A DNA stretch of 64,000 bases from Paenibacillus sp. MMS18-CY102 (lineage in GTDB: Bacteria; Bacillota; Bacilli; Paenibacillales; Paenibacillaceae): positions 1 through 64,000 of the forward strand of contig NZ_WSTC01000013.1 of assembly GCF_009789195.1 (NCBI RefSeq), in the 5' to 3' direction. The first letter of the stretch is position 1. Every line of letters starts with the position of its first letter. The position numbers and the translations under genes are program-made. This document shows, piece by piece, positions 58,868 to 64,000 of the stretch. Below the pieces are notes generated by a model, which made no database searches, was not told where the DNA came from, and was given only the letters and a program-made list of their open reading frames with translations.

Positions 58868-60112
58868 ATGTTCGGGCCAATTGCACAATTGAAGCAGCAG
58901 CTCGCTAATCAAATCGATTGGCTATCGCATTATGGTGCAGACAGCGAAGGGGGAGTGACGAGGCTTCTCTATTCGCCTGCATGGGTAAATGCGCAGAATG
59001 GATTAGCGCAGCGGATGCGGGAAGCAGGGCTGGATACGTATTATGATGATGCAGGCAATCTATACGGGCGGCTAGAAGGGACCGAGCAGCCAGAGGCCGT
59101 TGTGCTGACTGGCTCTCATATTGATACGGTGCGATCTGGGGGGAAGTATGACGGAGCGGCAGGCATATTAGCAGGGTTGTCCTGTCTCAGGCAGTTGTAT
59201 GAGCAATATGGAAGGCCCAAAAGGACATTAGAAATCGTCTCGTTGTGCGAAGAAGAGGGCAGCCGGTTTCCGGTGACATTTTGGGGATCGGGCAATATGA
59301 CGGGGCGCTGGAGCATGAGTCGAATTCCTGAGGTGTCAGATATCGAAGGCATCCCGTTAGCGCATGCGATGGCGGATGCTGGGTTTGGCCTAGGGACGCA
59401 CCGTCCGTGCCGGCGCCAAGATTTGATTGCATTTATTGAGCTTCATATCGAGCAAGGCATGGTATTAGAGCGGTTGGGCCGGCCGATTGGCATTGTTCAG
59501 GGAATCGTTGGCCAAGTGAGATTAACATTCGAAGTGTGCGGAGAGACGAACCATGCGGGCACGACACAGATGGGATGGCGCAAGGACGCGGTAGCCGGAA
59601 TGGCAGAGATGGCGTTAGCGTTGGAGCAGGAGGCTAAGGCAGCGGGAGACCCATACGTTGCAACCGTAGGGAAAATTGTCGTAACGCCGAATGTTTCCAA
59701 TGTAATCGCAGGCAATGTTTTGTTCACCGTCGACCTGCGCCATCCGAATGCATTCTCATTGGAAACCTTTGCGCGGCAGGTTGTTGAGCGCTTTTACAGC
59801 ATTGCATCTGATCGGTCGCTTCAGCTTTCTCATCGCCAGTGGATGCATGCTGAGCCAGTGCCGATGAATGATGCCCTCATTCGCGAACTTGAGCAAACAT
59901 GCCAAAGCCTGCAGGTCAGCTATCATGCCATTCATAGTGGAGCAGGGCATGACGCGCAACTGCTCAGTGCCATTTGCCCTTCGGCGATGCTGTTCGTTCC
60001 AAGCCGGGCGGGCATTAGCCACTCACCAGATGAATATACGAGTGCACAGGATCTGGCTCTCGCAACCATTGTGCTTGCTGATACGTTGCACCGGCTTGCT
60101 TATGGTAATTAG
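58868..60112 (+). CDS. Allantoate amidohydrolase (AllC/PucF-like)
   Basis: 414-residue M20-family enzyme of the hydantoinase/carbamoylase group. Dinuclear metal motifs: TGSHIDTVRSGGKYDGAAG (residues ~78-96), LCEEEGSRF, ELHIEQGMVLE and the late SGAGHDAQ. In this cluster it most likely hydrolyses allantoate to ureidoglycine, CO2 and ammonia. ATG 58868 follows AGGAGG. The allantoinase that supplies its substrate is not in the window. N-carbamoyl-amino-acid hydrolase is the alternative. Confidence 0.87.
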   Translation: MFGPIAQLKQQLANQIDWLSHYGADSEGGVTRLLYSPAWVNAQNGLAQRMREAGLDTYYDDAGNLYGRLEGTEQPEAVVLTGSHIDTVRSGGKYDGAAGILAGLSCLRQLYEQYGRPKRTLEIVSLCEEEGSRFPVTFWGSGNMTGRWSMSRIPEVSDIEGIPLAHAMADAGFGLGTHRPCRRQDLIAFIELHIEQGMVLERLGRPIGIVQGIVGQVRLTFEVCGETNHAGTTQMGWRKDAVAGMAEMALALEQEAKAAGDPYVATVGKIVVTPNVSNVIAGNVLFTVDLRHPNAFSLETFARQVVERFYSIASDRSLQLSHRQWMHAEPVPMNDALIRELEQTCQSLQVSYHAIHSGAGHDAQLLSAICPSAMLFVPSRAGISHSPDEYTSAQDLALATIVLADTLHRLAYGN

Positions 60113-60130
60113 AAGCAACCTGGACCTTGG

Positions 60131-60226
60131 TTAGCTGAGTTTTGACAGAACAAGCCCCATAAGCGCGATGACGATGATGACTGTGCCGATTGCGAGCCCT
60201 ACTATAAGCTTTGGCGAGATGTTCAT
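60131..60226 (-). CDS. Small single-helix membrane protein (31 residues)
   Basis: Reads MNISPKLIVGLAIGTVIIVI followed by ALMGLVLSKLS. It is one hydrophobic helix with a short polar start and a basic end. The RBS AAGGAGTG (60241-60234) is 7 bp before the ATG, and the frame closes with TAA. It is convergent with the allantoate amidohydrolase gene (18 bp between stops). Likely a real small gene because of the RBS and the clean hydrophobic pattern; function unknown. Confidence 0.6.
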   Translation of the reverse strand: MNISPKLIVGLAIGTVIIVIALMGLVLSKLS

Positions 60227-60257
60227 GAATGAGCACTCCTTCTATAGGTGGTCAGAA

Positions 60258-60299
60258 AAAATCCCTAAAACCTTGCTGATGCTCGGTTTTGGGGATTTT
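60258..60299. terminator. Bidirectional terminator hairpin
   Basis: AAAATCCCTAAAACC (60258-60272) pairs with GGTTTTGGGGATTTT (60285-60299), one T-G pair, with flanking A and T tracts. It marks the end of the purine cluster. Confidence 0.75.
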
Positions 60300-60750
60300 G
60301 TATTTAAGCGGCTCTTTGCGCTTTGCTGATTTTATCGCATTATGAAACGCAGGACAAGTGGCTCTTTTATGTGCAATGGCATTTCTGAACCTATGGATTC
60401 CATTTTATTGCATGGGTGATATTCCTTGAAATGATAGAGATTACGGGGGTTATTTTAATGGTATTCTATCAAAATCTATATATTGGCAAGTTCGATACGT
60501 TTACTGTGATGACAGAAATATTAATGATAACGCCGTAGTGAAAAGTTTGCTTCTACTAACTACTGTTGGTAGCAGCGCTAACGAACCTGAAAATCGCAAT
60601 CATGAATCTTAAGATGCTGGCTGTGAAGTAGAAGAAAGAAAAAGAGGCCGAGCGCTCCAACGCTCAACCTGGGGACTAGAATCGAACCTTACAGACCAGT
60701 ATGAGGGGCGAGTAAGTAACCCTTCTTATCCTCCATTATTATCGTAAGGG
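60300..60750. other. AT-rich intergenic stretch without a supported gene
   Basis: About 450 bp with lower GC than the flanks, scattered short frames and no RBS-supported gene. A 26-codon frame at 60458-60538 is too short and weak to call. A small hairpin GAGCG/CGCTC at 60650-60665 could act as a minus-strand terminator. Base composition changes here, marking the left edge of the foreign-looking patch. Confidence 0.5.
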
Positions 60751-60760
60751 CGTGAACGTA

Positions 60761-60926
60761 ATGACGATTGTTATTGTCCTAATCACGCTCGAAGCATTAG
60801 TTGTGACGCTAGCTACGTATATTAAAAGTCGGCGCAAATGGAGGGGGTTTCGCCCACTTCGTAACAGTAGCCGCCGATGCGTATGCGACTTCCGACCGTA
60901 TCTATGCGCTCAATTACACCGATTGA
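60761..60926 (+). pseudogene. Frameshifted small membrane-anchored ORF
   Basis: The first part reads MTIVIVLITLEALVVTLATY then IKSRRKWR, a membrane helix and basic segment. After the G-run at 60843-60847 the coding-like frame shifts and continues FAHFVTVAADAYATSDRIYA followed by LNYTD and a stop at 60926. Removing one G joins the two. In the present frame the tail is Arg/Cys-rich and unlike protein. Probably a broken gene, or a single-base sequence error. No family recognised. Confidence 0.4.
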
Positions 60927-61017
60927 GTGTAGATCCTCGAATAGGATCGGGAGCTCTTCGCTTCAACGGTTCATTTCGTTAGTGAGTGCAGCTCTGCTTT
61001 TTATAGATAGTGGAATT

Positions 61018-61308
61018 TTATCGGACTTTCTTTAATTTATTCGAATACGTAGATAGTGTCGGAAACTTCTTGCTATTAATAAAGATATAATACTTACGAA
61101 TGACATTTTGAAAATTCCCGGCACTGTCCTTGTCTTTGACATTAAGTAATGCTGCGTACATTCTGTCATCATCACGTACGGTGTAATCAATATTGATCTT
61201 AAACTCTTGTTCGATTCTCCTCGCACGAGACATTCGGGAATTGACAGCTTTTTCACTTGTAATGCTCGGATCATTTTCTAGAAATCTACGAAACTCTTCT
61301 TCTTGCAT
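61018..61308 (-). CDS. Hypothetical 96-residue protein
   Basis: Basic, helical protein MQEEEFRRFLENDPSITSEK, continuing with RMSRARRIEQEFKINIDYTV and ending KKFPTLSTYSNKLKKVR. RBS AAGGAGG lies 9 bp before ATG 61308, so it is probably translated. The pattern E-E-F-R-R-F-L-E ... K-A-V-N-S-R-M-S-R-A resembles a small domain that can occur with mobile-element nucleases, but no name can be given. It lies in the AT-rich accessory patch, on the same strand as the 299-residue gene. Confidence 0.6.
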   Translation of the reverse strand: MQEEEFRRFLENDPSITSEKAVNSRMSRARRIEQEFKINIDYTVRDDDRMYAALLNVKDKDSAGNFQNVIRKYYIFINSKKFPTLSTYSNKLKKVR

Positions 61309-61353
61309 ATTCAGATTCCTCCTTATTATTTAGCTTATGTGAACGTACAATTC

Positions 61354-61467
61354 TCACGCATAAAGTACATTACCGATTAACTCTTCGTCTTGAAACGCTA
61401 CGATATCCGTTTCGTCTAGCGCGACCGTATGTAATTGAATGTCCGATGTGATCGTGCGAAATCCTAC
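61354..61467 (-). pseudogene. Gene fragment lacking a start
   Basis: An open frame with coding-like composition (TITSDIQLHTVALDETDIVA, then FQDEELIGNVLYA) ends at TGA (61356-61354). It is opened by a stop at 61470-61468 and has no start codon before the conserved-looking part, so its 5' end is lost. Sits between the two intact accessory genes. Family not recognised. Confidence 0.35.
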
Positions 61468-61480
61468 TTAAACATCTATT

Positions 61481-62380
61481 TTATACCCAGTTTTCCACCT
61501 CCGCATCATGAAATGCTTCTTGAATTTCATTGGTTAACTCAACGAGCTTTGGGCCGAATGACTCTATTAGTGCTTCCATTTTTGAGTAGTTATGAAAAAA
61601 TAGTGTCTTTAAACCTTCGTTATAACTAGCAAGTATGATTTCATTAGTGATGGCATGCGAATTTATTTGGAGAAAAGAGATGACTTCACTAAGCAGTTCT
61701 ACCAGCATTTTCGGATAGGCTGTAGTTATCTTACCAAATACATCTGATGAGTAAGAGCTGAAGTCAATGTTTGGCATCGTATACGCTGCGAAAGCAGAGT
61801 TAAAAGAACTGTGTAGAGAATTGGAAAAGAATTCTTGGTTTTGTTCTCTTTTCTTAAAAAATTTTTTCTGAATAGATGAATCGACACCAATTGACTCGAA
61901 GAAAGTTCGGAAATTCTTGTATACTTTTTTATCTTTTATGTTCTTCTTCCAGAAATCTTTATTATCATACATTTCAGTGATATTCCCATATCCACTAGCG
62001 AAGTCTTTACTTGCAAGGGCGGCATAATAAATATCAATTGATTCAATCATTGGTCGTTGTAAACATTTAATCGAATCCATCATTCCTGCATACATCATAT
62101 TGCGTATAGATAAAAGATTACCAGTGATTTTAGCCGTCAGGACGACGAATGTGATTTCTGTTTCCACCAGCTTACTATTAACTAGCATTTCGTGGAGATT
62201 AATCACAGCCGCTATTCCGATGTCTAGTATATGTACGTAATCAACTAAATGCTCATTAATCAATGCTCTAAGTGCCGGTTGTTTACTATTTATTGTATAT
62301 TCCAGATCGTTATAAGGGTCATAGTTATGTCTCTCCATAAATTGCGCATCCATTAATCTAGAAATGTCAAATGCCCGCAT
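61481..62380 (-). CDS. Hypothetical protein, DUF5677-like helical protein
   Basis: 299-residue, mostly helical, soluble protein with Lys/Asn/Phe-rich, AT-rich codon use unlike the neighbouring core genes. The central segment LLSIRNMMYAGMMDSIKCLQ followed by RPMIESIDIYYAALASKDFA resembles DUF5677, a family of unknown function found in accessory regions. This is a pattern match only. ATG 62380 is 7 bp after AAAGGAGGAG. It may be a cargo or defence gene of a former mobile element; no catalytic motif is visible. Confidence 0.65.
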   Translation of the reverse strand: MRAFDISRLMDAQFMERHNYDPYNDLEYTINSKQPALRALINEHLVDYVHILDIGIAAVINLHEMLVNSKLVETEITFVVLTAKITGNLLSIRNMMYAGMMDSIKCLQRPMIESIDIYYAALASKDFASGYGNITEMYDNKDFWKKNIKDKKVYKNFRTFFESIGVDSSIQKKFFKKREQNQEFFSNSLHSSFNSAFAAYTMPNIDFSSYSSDVFGKITTAYPKMLVELLSEVISFLQINSHAITNEIILASYNEGLKTLFFHNYSKMEALIESFGPKLVELTNEIQEAFHDAEVENWV

Positions 62381-62518
62381 TAAGTCTCCTCCTTTAAATA
62401 ACAATCAGATTATGAGTTCATTCGACATTTACAAGCATTTACCTTTTTTTTTGTTAGTATTCTTCATCTATAGGGAAACGAACGATGCAGGTAGACTCTG
62501 CATGCCCTTACGTTTATT

Positions 62519-62731
62519 TTGACGGAGGGATTTGACTCATTTGCTTATGTCGATGAGAACGGTGAGCGCCACTTATCTGTTCTAGCTGACACACACTATG
62601 CGCGGGTAAAGAAGCAAGACACCATGTTCAAAGAGCACGCCGAATCTATCGGCCGCAGCCCAGTATTCACGATTACGAATATGTCGACGATCGACGAGGT
62701 AATCGAGCGCGTATCCGATAAACGAAGGTGA
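62519..62731 (+). pseudogene. Remnant of a phage- or element-type gene (front part)
   Basis: The 70-codon frame contains coding-like sequence YVDENGERHLSVLADTHYAR and ends ...DEVIERVSDKRR. There is no RBS at the TTG start and no ATG before the conserved-looking part, so it is probably truncated. The stop overlaps a GTG that opens the next remnant (GTGA). Family not recognised. Confidence 0.4.
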
Positions 62732-62982
62732 AACGGCAGTACTCGGACGTTAGCGCGAAAGATCTTGGGTTTGTTTACAAACTGCTTCGGCATGTTCATT
62801 TCGTAACTAATACGATCTGTGCGAGCTCTTACGAGTGTCGCGTAGAAATACTTTGCCACTAAATTAAGGAGAACGTCGCAGCACTAAAGGGAATTTTTTT
62901 GTTCGAGCTTGATCGTGAGCACATAGAGACAGCAAATCAACGATTGGATTCAATAAGTACTATGTCGGAGGAGTATGCTTAA
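62728..62982 (+). pseudogene. Remnant of an element gene with an in-frame stop
   Basis: One frame reads SAKDLGFVYKLLRHVHFVTN, then TAA at 62860-62862, then continues in the same frame ENVAALKGIFLFELDREHIE and TANQRLDSISTMSEEYA to TAA 62982. The first half resembles the helical region of phage or plasmid replication-type proteins (GF-hydrophobic-LL...V-F-TN), weakly. It is broken by the stop or by an internal deletion. Direction and spacing suggest it was once joined to the preceding remnant. Confidence 0.4.
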
Positions 62983-63083
62983 ATGGGGGCATGCAACGTT
63001 GATGTAGTGAAAGATGATGACTTTCACTTGCGGCTTTTCGATTGCGTTCCTCGTATAGGTGTCTTCCCCTTGCATGGATCCAC

Positions 63084-63117
63084 AAAAAAGCCTCCTACGT
63101 TTATTAACGTAAGAGGC
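63084..63117 (-). terminator. Terminator of the tRNA-Arg gene
   Basis: On the minus strand GCCTC-T-TACGT pairs with ACGTA-G-GAGGC (63117-63090) and is followed by TTTTTT (63089-63084). It lies ~90 bp beyond the tRNA 3' end. Confidence 0.75.
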
Positions 63118-63203
63118 GGCAATTATCCGTATGGTCTTCACCAGTGTTAGCGTGAAGAAAATCCACGTTCATTTAGCTGATTTAACGAGGTTAAAAATAA
63201 AAG

Positions 63204-63280
<77 letters not shown>

Positions 63281-63292
63281 ACAACGGAAATT

Positions 63293-63322
63293 ATTGTAGC
63301 ATACCATTGTCTGTTTTTGCAA
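63293..63322 (-). promoter_or_regulatory. tRNA-Arg promoter
   Basis: On the minus strand TTGCAA (63322-63317), 18 bp, TACAAT (63298-63293), 13 bp before the tRNA. Confidence 0.6.
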
Positions 63323-63418
63323 TCTTAATTTTTTATTGGTGAATATCGTTTAAATCGGGGTTAACTCGGACAAAACTGCTATAGAATGCTTGCGAGAAAA
63401 GGGGGCGCTTCCATTCGT

Positions 63419-64000
63419 GTGTTTCATCGCGCAGCATGGTATAATGAACCAACCACAGATTGGCGAAACATTCGTTTCCCATGGCAAGGCGGTGCTAACA
63501 TTACGGATAAGAACGAACCCCGGGACGACAGTCGAGATAACGTGTATCTTTTCCCGAAGATGCTAGACCACTATCAGATCCAACTGACACGGATGTTGGA
63601 AGCCGAGCAATATAGTGATGCGAAGCAATTGATCCGGTTCCTGCTGCAATGCAGAGGCGAGGATGCGCGGCATTATGAAGAATGGGGCAATCTGCTGTCT
63701 TGGCTGGAGATGGCATTTCCCGACGATGGTTCGCCGCTTGATTACTCGAGCCCAGCGGACCAAGAGGAAGAGGCTGATCTAAGGCGCGCAGCGCTTAAGC
63801 CGGCAGAGCAGGATGAGGCATATGTGAAGCAGGTGCTTTACATTATTCAAAACCATCCTTCTATCGACCAGCAGATGCTTGCTCTTGAACGTGCTGTACA
63901 CTTGGATCACCCGGATGTGGACCCGACGATAATCCAATGGCTAACGGCGGCCTCCGTTCACCCGGTCGTACAGTTTAAAGCGCTGCAGTGTTTGCGTCGC
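63419..64000 (+). CDS. Hypothetical protein, helical repeat-like (partial)
   Basis: Open frame running off the right edge, at least 194 residues. It begins MFHRAAWYNEPTTDWRNIRF (GTG 63419; GGGGG lies 13 bp upstream, so the start is uncertain) and is followed by helical stretches such as MLDHYQIQLTRMLEAEQYSD and KQLIRFLLQCRGEDARHYEE, then an acidic linker. The pattern suggests a TPR- or HEAT-like helical repeat protein. No family recognised. GC content returns to that of the core genes, so it is probably chromosomal. Confidence 0.65.
   Translation, partial: MFHRAAWYNEPTTDWRNIRFPWQGGANITDKNEPRDDSRDNVYLFPKMLDHYQIQLTRMLEAEQYSDAKQLIRFLLQCRGEDARHYEEWGNLLSWLEMAFPDDGSPLDYSSPADQEEEADLRRAALKPAEQDEAYVKQVLYIIQNHPSIDQQMLALERAVHLDHPDVDPTIIQWLTAASVHPVVQFKALQCLRR

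Noticed and set aside
60668-60700. tRNA 3'-end-like sequence (AATCGAACC) as a left attachment site
   Set aside because: Only about nine bases resemble a T-arm complement and they do not match the tRNA-Arg 3' end well enough.

Overview
The window looks like chromosomal DNA of a spore-forming, moderately GC-rich Firmicute, most likely Paenibacillus or a close relative in the Paenibacillaceae. The evidence is the gene order dnaE / accD-accA / pyk / fxsA / ytvI / citZ-icd-mdh, which matches the Bacillus subtilis block except for a missing pfkA and an inserted ppk-ppx pair. Two gerA-type germinant receptor operons, gerM-rph-rdgB, a YheC/YheD spore-associated protein, strong GGAGG ribosome binding sites and frequent TTG/GTG starts point the same way. 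No rRNA, CRISPR array, transposase or intact prophage was seen.

Layout. 1-20.2 kb: housekeeping core. It holds the end of dnaE, pgpA, a small DUF2007-like gene, accDA, pyruvate kinase, a hotdog thioesterase, fxsA, an AI-2E family permease, ppk (with a convincing Pho box), ppx, the TCA genes citZ, icd and mdh, recQ, a small membrane protein and a PfkB kinase followed by a DeoR regulator. 20.2-26.8 kb: sugar and isoprenoid genes: a repeat-bearing intergenic region, nagA-nagB with palindromes flanking the promoter, fni-rbsK, a LacI regulator and a divergent short-chain dehydrogenase sharing a 16-bp LacI-type operator. 26.9-38.4 kb: germination region with two gerA-type operons (orders A-B-C and A-C-B), each preceded by a sigma-G-like promoter, plus a methyltransferase/MBL pair, a second pgpA and gerM. 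38.5-42.5 kb: rph, rdgB, asnB and a hypothetical gene.

42.5-47.1 kb is accessory. A 5 x 17-bp tandem repeat and a 183-bp symmetric repeat element precede a compact three-gene operon: a stand-alone PaaK/CoF-synthetase-like adenylating enzyme, SbnA and SbnB. SbnA and SbnB make L-2,3-diaminopropionate in known pathways, but no peptide synthetase or siderophore synthetase is present. A YheC/YheD ATP-grasp gene is divergent. This is the best candidate for an undescribed small pathway. 47.2-60.1 kb: a purine-catabolism cluster with PucR regulator, AtzB-type deaminase, MocA, XdhC, three xanthine dehydrogenase subunits, a BMP-type lipoprotein, a second copy of the 183-bp element, uricase, hydroxyisourate hydrolase and allantoate amidohydrolase. 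OHCU decarboxylase and allantoinase are not here, so two steps must be encoded elsewhere.

60.1-63.2 kb is an AT-rich patch with short, broken and unrecognised genes, ending at the 3' side of a tRNA-Arg(TCT) gene. It looks like the decayed remains of an element integrated at that tRNA. The window ends inside an unrecognised gene. All calls come from reading the sequence and family knowledge; no database search was run.
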